Source: Tetrahymena thermophila SB210 (lineage: Eukaryota > Ciliophora > Oligohymenophorea > Hymenostomatida > Tetrahymenidae). From it: 64,000 nt of DNA. The translations under genes were made by a program, and so were the position numbers. This document shows, piece after piece, positions 13,611 to 24,791 of this stretch (the first letter of the stretch is position 1; each line of letters begins with the position of its first letter). The notes below the pieces were generated by a model. It ran no database searches. It was not told where the DNA came from and worked only from the letters and a program-made list of their open reading frames with translations. Location of the stretch: the NCBI RefSeq assembly GCF_000189635.1, contig NW_002476434.1, positions 1,426,001 to 1,490,000 of the forward strand, given 5' to 3'.

Positions 13611-15902
13611 TCATATTTATTTTTATTCTAAATTAGATATTTTTGAAATACTAAAAATTATTTTTATAAATGAATCAATAAATGAATTAAGAAAGAAAGA
13701 TTACTCTCTAATTTCAACTCTCTCCTTTTTTTGTTAAATATTTTATTCAAATTAAATTAGCTTTTTTCTTCGAGCTCTTTCAACCTATTTTATGTTTTCT
13801 TACTGATTAGCTGATTTAATTAGACGATTCTTCCTAAAATAATAAAGAGAAGCTGTTTTATTTTAGATGCTCTATAAATATTTGATATTATCCATTTCTA
13901 TCTGCTCTATGATCTTCTTCTTCTTTTCTTGATCTAATTTTTCTTTTTGTTTTAAGTTATGCTAGATCAAAAGCCTCTTTTGCTCATAATCTGACAGTTT
14001 AATTGTTTTATTTTAACTTATGACTAATTATGCCTTTTCTTCGTCTTCTTTAATTTTTTATGCAATTCTTTTTTCCTTCTCTTCTTACATTTTTTAAGCC
14101 TATTACCTAGCTAATTCAACCTATTTTTGCTTATCTTCAAATTTAATACTGTGTTGCATTTGCTTTAATTAGAATATTTCGAATGTCATTTGATCATCTG
14201 CTTCTAATTTATCTACATATTAATTTATTTTATCAACTTTTTCAATATGCTTTTGAAGCTTTTGCTGAGATACTTATTATTCCTTTAGTTAAGTTTACTC
14301 TTTTTTCCACTCTAAAAACTTTTACTTGTCTTCCATTATTTCATTTAAAATAAATTCCTCCAATCTCATCTTATCTTAAAGCTTCATTTATCTCCATTCT
14401 TCTTAAAACTGTGCATTCCACTAAATTTATTCAAAAACAGTTTAAAGTAAACCATTTAAATAAAAAATTAGCTTCTAACAAATAAATAATTTATGAAATA
14501 CTCTTGTCATTTCTATTTTCTTATCCCTTTTTTTTGATTTCTCTTAGAGAATTGCAAGCTCTTCAGCTTTCTTACTATTTATTTTCTTAAAAATGATAAA
14601 AATAAAGCTATTAATTTGAAAAACTTATTTACATCAAATTTATGACTATATTCTTATTCTAAAAGGTTTTTTCTTTCTTAGACAGCTTAGAATTATGAAT
14701 CTATTAAACTTTAAGTTTACTATTAATCTTTCTTTCTTTTTAAGTCTATCTCTCTTAATCTCTTCCTTTCTTCTTCCTCTAGCTTTTATTTTTTTTCATC
14801 TTCTGCTCTTAGCTATTTTACTTCATCTTCAAAGAGTTTTTTATTTATTTTTTATAACTCTTTCTATTATTATTTTTCTTCTTCCAACTCCTTTCTTGTT
14901 TTGTTATATAACTCAATTTGCTTGGCTCTCTCGTTCCTTTCTAATTCTTTTCTCTTTTCTTCATCTTCTTATCTCTATTACTTCAATATCTAATTTTTTA
15001 TTAAATACATTTTAAAACAATAAAATAAAATTTATTTTAGGTATTAATTAATTATAATAACCTCCTACTATTGCTTCTACTTTTAGACCATTTCACTTTT
15101 TTACTCTGATATAACTTATTCTATCTTCTTGTTATGTGTATTGGCCAGTTTTGTCTTTTCTTTTTCTATCTATTTTCTTTCCTAAATATAAAAAAGAAGG
15201 TTATTTCTTAAATGAATAACAAACAACTTTTTATTCACTTTTTCTCTTTTTTGAAACTCCTTTTCTTCCTCTATAGCTCTTTGTTTAATTTTCTCATGTA
15301 ATTTATCAAGCTCCTTCTCTTTTTCTTCTATCATCTTTTCCTTTTCTAGCATTAAGTTTCTTCTATTGATTTGGCTTTATTTAAGTAGATGTTGCTAATT
15401 TTTAATGGCCTTTTCTTCCTTCTTCTTATCCTTTTTTTGTAAAGGAATAATATTTTTCAGATTTGAAAAAGCTTAAATTATTCTATATTACTGCAGCATC
15501 AGTAATTTTTTTCCTTTTTAAGTAAACAGCTTATTCATATTTTTTTTTTACTTCCAAAATATGATCTTAATCTCCTGTAAGGATAGCATCTTAAAGTTCA
15601 ATATAAAAGAGTTCAGCATCATCAAGCTTATCTTCATCTTCATTTTAATTCTCTTAATCCTCAATTTTCTTTTTCGAAGATCCACTTTAAATTTTATGCT
15701 CCAATTTTTTAGTACTTGTTTATTATATTTTTTATGATTGCTAATCATTCATCTATTATGATGGCTAGATAGTTATATCTTCAGCTTACTAATCAATTAT
15801 TTTTTATTAACCTTCCTTTGCTACATTTTTATCGACACTTTTCGTATCTTCATTTATCTCTGCACTCTCTTCTTCTATCACTTATTGTGATATTTAACTC
15901 AT
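13611..15902 (-). CDS. long Lys/Glu/Gln-rich coiled-coil protein
   Basis: The reverse-strand frame starts at ATG 15902 (MSQISQQVIEEESAEINEDT) and stays open across dozens of TAA/TAG Gln codons to TGA at 13611-13613. The N-terminal ~90 residues are acidic and Gln-rich. A helical segment follows (ELFYIELQDAILTGDQDHIL...) and then several hundred residues of nearly uninterrupted K/E/Q/R heptad-like sequence, typical of coiled-coil cytoskeletal or basal-body proteins. At least one intron is likely (about 15420-15485, before DKKKEEKAIKN), and others are possible near 15195, 15030 and 14590-14630. No globular domain was recognised. The plus-strand ORF at 14695-15015 is an antisense shadow of this coiled coil. 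A trichohyalin/trichoplein-like compositional match would not prove homology. Confidence 0.75.
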
Positions 15903-16157
15903 AAAGCAATATTTTTTTCAATATTTATTTCGAATAGAATTTAGAATGAACTGAACAAAAATCAAATTACTTTGCTATGAATCTATAACTTTTTACAGTC
16001 AATCAATATATCATTATAAAAATAATTGAAACCTTAAAAATAATACAGATATAAACTAAATAGAATATATTTATTATTGATTGTACAGAATAATAATAAT
16101 TTTTTTTGATTCATAAATTAAATTAATATCTAATTTTTATTTGATTAATATCATTTT

Positions 16158-17224
16158 TCATAAATTTAGTACAGTTCTCATAAACTTAGTATTCTATGTC
16201 AATAATGCAGTAGATTTTTTTAATATAAGCTCTTGGTAGTCATATTCAAACAGAGTGAATGCATTGTAAGAGGGTGAGTAGTATTTAGACAAAAAGCTAA
16301 TTCTGTTATTATAAAAACTTATTAAAAAAAGAAAATATAAAAAAATAATAATTACATTTCGTCACTTATTTTAAATGTTTATGCAACATTTATACATTTA
16401 TTAATGCACTTATAGAGATATTGCTTTGAAATATTTTGGAAACCACTAATCATAACAGGATTATGATTATATTCAAATAATTCTGGTTGTGCAAATCTAA
16501 CATTTCCATCTATAAAAATATAACTATATCTACCCTTCTGATTATACTTAAAAAAGGTGCTCTCACAAGTTATAATAAATTCCTTTTATTCAAAAAATAT
16601 TTTATTATATTTTATTATTTAAAATAAATAATTTACTTAAGCTTTCTTAACTTAACTGGATTTGAAATCATTTTCATTAGCCATTTAATTGTTAGCCTTT
16701 TTGCCAGAGTTTCTTACAGAATCAGAATTTCTAAAATGTTTATTGGTCATATTTATATTATCTAAATCTCCTAAGAGCTTATAGCAGTTCATTAGTTCAT
16801 CAAAAGCTGAGAGCCAATTTAAAAAAGGATCATAGTCTCTAGACTCTTTAATTAGATCTCCTCTAGAGTTAGTAAGTTGCAGATATTTATCAACCATATT
16901 GGATATATCTCTATCTTCTCTCATTTATTAATAAACCTAGAGCTTATCATTTAGGATAAAAGTCTTTGCAGCACTCAAAAAGTGGCTCATGCAAAGATAA
17001 ATATTATTTTAATAGCTTTCAATAAACATTTTTAGGCCGTCTATGATACTTTAATCAGATACATTATTCATGCTATCATTAGTATTATAAGCTGAGAACT
17101 AACTATTAACTAATTCTTTTAATATTCCCTATATTTGTTAATCGCTGTATCCAAACACAACTAATTCTTATTTAATCTTCTTTCTCTCAATTTCACTTTT
17201 TTTAGAAGCAATATATTTAGCCAT
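16158..17224 (-). CDS. hypothetical protein (324 aa)
   Basis: Three exons read on the minus strand: 17224-16637, 16582-16356 and 16317-16158, with GT...AG introns of 54 and 38 bases and exact phase (325 codons including TGA). The protein starts MAKYIASKKSEIERKKIKQE, has a helical N-terminal half, a polar Asn/Ser/Lys linker near residue 190, and a C-terminal part with alternating aromatic and polar residues (FFKYNQKGRYSYIFIDGNVR). No domain was recognised. It lies about 250 bases from the ATG of the downstream coiled-coil gene on the same strand. Gene structure is well supported; function is unknown. Confidence 0.7.
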
Positions 17225-17730
17225 TAATTCGAATACAATATTCTCATCTTTTAGATTCTATTTTGTTTTAATTAAAAAGTTAATTTAATTTATATTTTAA
17301 GTTCAAGCTTTAAAATTTATTTATAAAAATTGTTGAAATTAATTTATAAAAAATGAAATTAAAAATCAAAATATGATATTTACTTTACAAAATATAATTT
17401 AAGATAAGTTGAATTAACTAGATATTTGTTAAATTAAATTAATCATTATTATGAATTCCTTCTTAAATAAAGTAAGACGGATAAGTTTCATATTATTTAA
17501 TTATTTGTTTAAATATTTGTCTTATTTTTAAAGAAAAGATTTTAGGATAATTTTCAATTAAAAAATTTCTAAAAAAATGGTTTTTTTATAAATTAGCTTA
17601 ATATTTTAAGTAGAAACTATTAATAAATGTTCATTATTTGATTTTTCATTTATTCCAATATGCTTTTTAAAAATTAATTATTTAATAAAATACTTAAAGG
17701 TTAATTAATTTTCATTATAAAATTCAAAAA

Positions 17731-19805
17731 TCATTCACAGATAAAATTATATTTAGATTTTTATTTTAATTCTTGATTAAAAATTAAATTTACCTTTAGG
17801 AATGCAATAATTTCTTATTATCTGTTATCGAGAGGAATCAGGAATCTAACGAAGTATTCTATAATATAGTCGTAGGTGTCTAGTATATTTTGGCTTCTTA
17901 CGATAAAGTTGGATTTAAGTAAACAAAATGATATTTTTGCATTAAATTCGCAGATTATTGATGAGTTACTTGATTTTTCTCTGTTTTCATAAGCAAGCTT
18001 GGAAGTTTATTGCAAATGAGAGAAAACATTAATCCACAAAGATTAATCTAAGGTTTAGTCTCTGTTTAAATAAGCAAGAATCATTAATACTTATGTTTCG
18101 TATTTATCTTCCTTTAATTGACCCAAAATATTTCCTAATTCATCATAAATGTTACCTTCGAGTGTTGAACCATGAAATAGTTTTCTGTAATTATCAAGAG
18201 GAGATTCATAAAAATCAATAAAGTTATTTTCGTAATTTGGGTAATATTGTTCTATGCTATCGTATAGTAAACCTTTGATAACTAAGAATCTTTTTATGAC
18301 TTCGTGAACATATAAGTACTATTTATTAAATAAGTTTGATTATTATACTATAATTTATTTTTAATTTACTTTTAAGGTTGCCCAAACATATTCATACCAT
18401 TGATTTTTAGACATTAAATTCTTTTGAATTTAATTTTTATTAGAGCTCAAGTACGAAAAATAAAGCACTTCTCCTATTGTGTTTTTCTCCTAAAAGATTT
18501 TTGTCATAAAAAAAATTAAAATAACTATAAAAATATATTTATTTATTTAATCATTTACCTGTGATGATAACTAAGCTTAGCTCAAAGAAAGAAGCCAATT
18601 TTAATTTCCAACTTGATAATCAAAAATAAATTCTGGGTTAAAACCATTCTTTTTGTAGTGACTGATTCTGTCTTTTAGAACTTCAGAGTAAGTAAAGTTA
18701 TTTAAAATATCAACTAAGAAATTATTTTTGAGCTCATTTTAAATTATAAAAGTTTATAAATTATTTGGGTTGTTTGAGTCTGACAATAAGAAATCATGGT
18801 AAGGAAAAACTGAATCAATTAATGCCAAAGGAAGGTTCATTTTTTGATCTTTCATAAAACGGAAAGCACTTTCTTTTTAGCCTTGCTTAAGCAATGTAAA
18901 TACAGTTGTAAGTTTTTCGTTTTCATGTTTATTATTAGCCCAAAATTCAATTTACATTTTATCATTTTAGTCTCTTTTGTGATTGACTGTCTAAGGATCA
19001 AACGCTTCTTATGTTAAACAGTTGCTTTATATCCATTTAATAACTTTTGAAAATCTTTAAAGATGATTATCATAATAAATCAAATCTTATATGATTTCTA
19101 AATCTGAGTAACTCCTTGGAGCAAGCATTCCCTTAGATTTTTCCAGCGAAATTACTTCGTTATTATTTATTTAATTAGAGAATAAAAAGTTAGGCATTTT
19201 ATTGTGGTCATAGCTTTGTGTCTACATTCTTTATTTGTCTGATTTATTATACCATGTCTAATAAAACTCAAAATAAAATATAGATTTTTCCATTCTATCA
19301 TGACAAAGATTGTTAATTTTTTGTAAATTATCAGCTGAAGTATTTGATCTACTCAAAAGAGAAGTATCCATTTCGATATCCATATCTGGCTTTAAGCTTT
19401 GCTATTTTATAAACTGTGACATTTAATTGCGATATTCTCTACTAAATGGTTGAATATCATCTTCCTTAAGAATTTCCTACAAAAAGCTCCAGCAGCAAGC
19501 ATCTACAAAAGCTTTTTCTTTATTGTCTCTACTAGTGAAATCATTAGGTTCTAAGCTATTTTAAAACAAAAAAGACTATTTAAATGAAAAAAGCAAAGCT
19601 CTTTTATGTGATAATTCATTTAAATTTTTCAAATTTGGATTTAAACATATAATGAGAAAGAAAACAAGCATGAGAGAACTATTTACCTTGAATATTTCAT
19701 TTCTTATTCATCTTAATAAAAATTAACAACCTCTTTAAGCTCTTAATTTGATACAGTAGAATGACTAATAATATTATACACTTTGTTAGCGTCTAATTTC
19801 TACAT
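17731..19805 (-). CDS. probable nucleoporin, Nup107/Nup84-like
   Basis: The minus-strand gene starts at ATG 19805 and has introns near 19596-19684, 18500-18560 and 18320-18375, giving roughly 600 aa of mostly alpha-helical sequence. Parts resemble Nup107/Nup84, the Y-complex scaffold nucleoporin: a CxxWExxVWA-like stretch (NQWYEYVWATLK), then the segment matching ILG(E/Q)L...HLLRF..H (GNIYDELGNILGQLKEDKYE, SSIICEFNAKISFCLLKSNF) and the following YDYIIEYFVRFLI helix. The frame runs past FVRFLIPLDNRQQEIIAFLK to TGA 17731-17733, with no recognisable counterpart of the last ~300 residues of Nup107. The 3' end may be missed through an intron, or the protein may be truncated. Assignment is from recalled family features and is moderate. 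Confidence 0.55.
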
Positions 19806-21633
19806 TTATTTTCTTTCTAATAAAATCAAATATCTTGATACCAATTTTGCTTTCTAAAATCAATATAATTTTTGAAGCTATCAAAAAATTAAATTATTTG
19901 ATATTGGCATTAAAACAAATGATTTTTAGCTAAATACTAAAAAGATATAAAAACTTCAATCTACTAAAATTCATTTAGAATTTAATATTATTACTGCTAA
20001 ATAATATTTATTTATTTATTAATTTCAAAAAATTTAACTAATATAAATTTTCAATTTTTGAATTAAAATTCCAAGACAAAAGTAGAGGATAATTAATAGG
20101 TTGTGTTACACTAAAATCATTCTTTAAAATATATAAAGGAACATAAATTTTTACAATAGTTTAGTTAATAACAAATCCTCAAAGGCTCTTATTAAGTGTG
20201 GTACTATTTATTATTTATATGATATATTTTAATATGATGGTAGTTACTAGGCCTTAGTTTCTGCTTTAAGTTATAATCATCTTTAAATGAATTAAAAACT
20301 TAATCTGATAATTAATTATTAGAGTATATCGTATGATCATCATTGAAATATAATTTCGAATGCATTTCAAGATATTAGTGATAAATTTACTAATTTAATT
20401 ATTTTTTATAAATTTTTATTTCTTTTAAATTAATTTTTTATGTTAAACTTGATTTTACTTAACGAATTTTAAACATAAAAAGTTTCAAATTTTTTGACAT
20501 TTTATTGATTAATTTTAATAATTTTGTGAAAAAAACTGAAATTATAAAATATTCAGTTAAAAAAAAGGAAAACTATTTAAAAAAATGGCTATTGCTGCTA
20601 AACAGCACATAGCCATTAGGTTTTAAAAGTAAATATAAAATTTCTTTTTTAATTTTTTTATATGTATTTATAAATCAAATTTAATTTGTAAAATGAGGGA
20701 AAAATGGAATATTTTAAGATTTAAAAAAGGAGGGCAATTATATAAAAAATAAAATATATTTTAATGATTTTGTAATGTAATTTTCTATTAAAATTTATTT
20801 TTAAATTTGATCGAAAGTTGAATCCCAAATTATTTTAAAATATTTCATAAAATAGTATATTTTTTTAATTTCAAAGTTTGACATATAACTAAAGCAAACA
20901 TAAATAATGTAATACTAATTTTATTCAAAATAATATTTTTATTAAAAATTTAAATTTAAATTTTGATTTCTATTGATTCAAATCACTAAGCTTAAATCAT
21001 TAGAGGAAATTAAAATTTATATTAATTTTCAAAAACAAATATTTATTATAGTTTCTGAACTTCACTTCCAAAACATAAATTATTTTAATTGATTTCAAAT
21101 AAATAAATGAAAATCAAAATTAAATTATTTTGCTAAACAGAGTAAAAAAAATAAGTTCTTATTTTACTTGCTAGTTATTTATAATGTAGGAATCTAATGT
21201 TTTCCAAAGCTTTCATAAAACACAAATTTATATTCAATTTATGTTTAAAAAAGAAAAAATCGATCTTAATTTGTGAGGATTCAACAAATTTCAAAATGTT
21301 TTGTTTTACTTTGAACAAAATTATCTTTTTTAAAATAGTATTTTGATACATTTAGTCAAATAATTACCTAAATAAAATAAAGAGTAGTTTTTTTTTTTAA
21401 ATCTTTATTTTGAAGTAAATTTTTATTTATTATTAGCTGTATAATGTATGGGGGTTTATTAAAAGTATTATTCTGTTTATTCAATAAAAATTAAAAAATT
21501 TAATGTAATTAAATGTATTCATTAGATTGCTTTAAAAAATTAATTTTACTAAATTAAATTTTAAATAAATAAACTTTTTTTGTTTTGTTAATAAAAATAA
21601 TAGAAATTTTAATTATTAATATATAAAACAAAA
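19806..21633. other. intergenic, AT-rich, with a hairpin
   Basis: About 1.8 kb with no coding frame. A perfect nested inverted repeat lies at 20584-20617. It is otherwise AT-rich spacer between two minus-strand genes. Confidence 0.5.
20584..20617. repeat. nested hairpin in noncoding DNA
   Basis: AATGGCTA (20584-20591) pairs perfectly with TAGCCATT (20610-20617). Inside it, GCTG and CAGC form a second stem around a short loop. The stem is more GC-rich than its surroundings. It could be a structured RNA or terminator-like element, or chance. Confidence 0.55.
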
Positions 21634-23556
21634 TCAAGCAAATTCATTATCATCAAATAATTTAAAATATTGAACAAAAACTAAATTGTCCCAACCAGAG
21701 GATATTAACAGGTTTCTTCTTTCTAAATAACCTAAACCACTAACAAGAGCACTATGGACTTTAATTCTATTTTTAATTTTCCCATTTTTATCCCACACTA
21801 GAATAAGTTTATCTGTAGACCCACTTATTAATGCTTCATATTTTTTAGAGTATGCTAAAGTATTAATTGAGTCATAATGTCCTTTAAATTATTTAACTTG
21901 TTATGCTTGATCAACATTCCATATGTAAATATTTTTATCAACTCCTGCTGATGCTATAAAGCTATCTTAATTTTTTTCATAAAGATAAATCACTGTGTTA
22001 ACTTCTCCATAGTGACCAGATAATGTTTTTTAAACTTTATACGTATCTATGCTTGTTGCTTTAATTAAATTATCACTACTTGCACTGATTACTAAACCCT
22101 TCACTTCTATATAGCATAAACTCCTTATCATTCCAGAATGAATATTTAAAGTATTCTTTAAATCCATTTAAACTTGTAAATCCCAAAATTTTATTACATT
22201 ATCTATTGCTCCACTAACCAGAATTTGTTTATCACTGCAGTAACATAGACACTTTATTACATCAGTATGACCTAATTTTAATTAACATTTTATTTTAAAT
22301 TTAGCTTTATATCAAAAAAATATAACAAATAAGAAATAAAAACCATTTAAAACCTGAACACATTAAATCGCTTCTATATTCCACATTCGAATTGTCTTAT
22401 CGGCACTTGCAGAAGCTATGATGATAGAACTTATTCTCTGCAATGCCCACACATCCTTTTAATGGCCGTGCATATTCGCAAGTTAGTATCCTGAATCAAT
22501 ATCCCATATCCTGATGGTCTTATCCCCTCCAGCGCTAGAAAATTTAGAATTATCAATAATACACACACAATTTACTACATCAAAGTGGTTACTAAATACC
22601 TTCATAACATCTTTGTCTTTATGCAATTCATCTGAATGTACATCTGCTTGAATTCTATCTTTTGGAATATGTATTACAGGCCCTTATGATAAACTACTTA
22701 TTAAATTATCAGCAGAAATTCTCGGATTTAAAATCATTGATTTGCTCTTGGTTATTGATTCTAAGTCTACCTTTTTTAAAAATAAAATCATTTAAAAAGT
22801 TTTTTGAAATATTTTAGATATTATTACTGATTGCCTAGCTGCTTTGATTGGGTCTTCTTTGGTGAAAAGTAATCGAATATTTAATGACTTACTGAGTTCT
22901 CTTTACACACGATTTATATATGTTTAATTATTTAAGAATATATCTGTTTCAACTATTTCTTTGGAAAGAGCTCTAGTTTTTGTTTCTAATTAAGGAAGAA
23001 CTTAAGAAAGTAAGGTATCTTGGTAATTTAGCAAATTGTTTATTTAAGAAGATTAAACTGATAAAGCGTTATCAGAAAGGTAAGGAGCCAATGAACTTAA
23101 ATGTCCTTGGATAATATAAAGCTATTTTCCAATATCTTCAGTGTGTTTATTAAAGAATTTTTCGAGAAATGTGATACCTTCTTTTTCAATAGTTTCAATT
23201 TCTTGTCTAAATATATCTTTGATCGAAGCTATAACTGACCGAAACTCTTTTTTGCGTGTTTCCTTTGCTGTTACTAATTAATTTTAAAGTGAAAAAACCT
23301 AAGATCTCACTTGAAGAATTTCCCTTTATATTAATTGTGGTATCACACTTGTTTGTTCATTGAATTCTTTAAGTGGAATTATTTTAGATAAATGGCTATG
23401 AGTATGATCTAAAATGCAATCTGCACAGAGAGTTCTGTCATCGCATTTGTTCATCATGCAAACCATAGTACACATTTTACCATGAGAAGAACACTTTACA
23501 ATTTTATTGAAAGAAGGTATATTTTAAGGTCCTTCTAATCTAGGATAAACTCTCAT
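21634..23556 (-). CDS. B-box zinc finger / coiled-coil / WD40-repeat protein
   Basis: Two exons, 23556-22344 and 22271-21634, give 616 aa in exact phase; the 72-base intron interrupts a WD repeat (VLNG|HTD). Residues ~22-60 carry a B-box-like Zn pattern: C-x2-H, then C-x4-C, C-x2-C and closely spaced His (DHTHSHL). Residues ~90-230 are helical, likely coiled coil. From ~residue 320 seven WD40 blades follow, with GGDKTIRIWD, SADKTIRIWN, GAIDNVIKFWD, AGVDKNIYIWN and GSTDKLILVWD strands; the last blade ends GWDNLVFV. It presumably acts as a scaffold; B-box/WD40 combinations are frequent in ciliates. No RING finger is visible, so ligase activity is not implied. An in-frame upstream ATG at 23640 could extend the N-terminus by 28 residues. 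Confidence 0.85.
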
Positions 23557-24791
23557 TAATTTTAAATGAAATGCTTGCTTGTTTATAAAAGTCTGATAGA
23601 ACTTTTTAAAAACAAATTTTGATTAAATCAAAAATATCATCGCAAAAATAACAAAATAAGTCAGCAAATTAATGGTCTAACAATTACCTCAAATTCTCTT
23701 TGATTGATTTTATATTTAATAACATTTTATTTTTTAATAGTAAATTATTTCTTATTTATTCTCTGCATGAAAAAAAATATTTAAAATAAATTCTAATAAA
23801 ATTCTAAAATAAATTAAATTTATTTTAATTTTTTTTAATTTTTTGAGTAAAATTATTTTAAGAGATGTTTTCAATTTAATATTTCAATCTAACATACATA
23901 ATCATATAAAATTGAATATGAATAACTTATGTTTTGAAATCAATATAATTAATAGATGAATGAAGTAGGATATTAAAGTATGCAAATAAAATCAAAATAA
24001 AATAAATAAAAATTAAATAAATATTTGTTTAATTTTTGCAAAATTTTGAAAAAGTTAATCTTTAATTAATTGTCATTTAATTAAACTCTTAGTGGGTTGG
24101 GTGTAGATAGAGCTTATTAAATAATTTTGTAATATAAAGCTTGTTTTATTCATAAATAACTAATTTGAAAGCGCGCATAAAACAAAAGCATCTTGGTTGC
24201 TTTTAATATTTTATAATAAACTATTTAAAAATGAAATATTTAATTTTATTTACATTTCTATATGTGAAAAGAAACATTTTTTATTTGAAATTAAATATTT
24301 TAAGACAGATTTTTAAAATTAATTTTGGAATGAAGACTTGAGTGAGTGCGCGTATCTTTTTTTAATTTCTAGCAAAAATTATAATACAAAAGATGAATGA
24401 GTAGAGTTTTTGCTAGGTAGCTTGGTTTTTGTTATTTATTTAAGATTGCAAATAATGTTTGTTTTTATTTTATTTTTTCAAAAATTTTTAATTTTTTTCT
24501 CAAATTTAAAAAAGAATCAAATTAAGATATATGAATTGTTTTGAAGTGTATATGAATATATATAATATGCGGATATCATGAATGAATGAGATCTTGATTA
24601 TGAATGCAAAAAAATATATATATTTATGAATAAATAAATAAAAAAGATTAATTCATTTTTTAAAAGAAACAGAAAAAAATTAAAAATATATAATAAAGAT
24701 TTATTAAACAAAAAAATCAAAAAAAAGAAAAAATATATATTTTTATCGTCAATATTTACCAACATAAACAAAATCAAAAATAATATAAAGA
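23557..24791. promoter_or_regulatory. intergenic region between divergent genes; CCT4 upstream region
   Basis: This 1.2-kb spacer separates the minus-strand WD40 gene from the plus-strand CCT4 gene and so probably holds both promoters. It contains rare GC-rich spots: AAAGCGCGC at about 24168-24176 and TGCGCG at 24347-24352, plus GAATGAATGA-type repeats near 24572-24590. A similar AAAGCGCG lies upstream of CCT8. No binding site is proven. Confidence 0.4.

Noticed and set aside
14695-15015. Plus-strand 106-aa Leu/Phe/Ser-rich ORF resembling a multi-pass membrane protein
   Set aside because: It is the exact antisense of the K/E/Q-rich coiled-coil gene; TTC/CTT-rich complements of GAA/AAG codons mimic membrane segments.
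15548-15748. Minus-strand 66-aa ORF
   Set aside because: It is out of frame inside the N-terminal exon of the coiled-coil gene starting at 15902.
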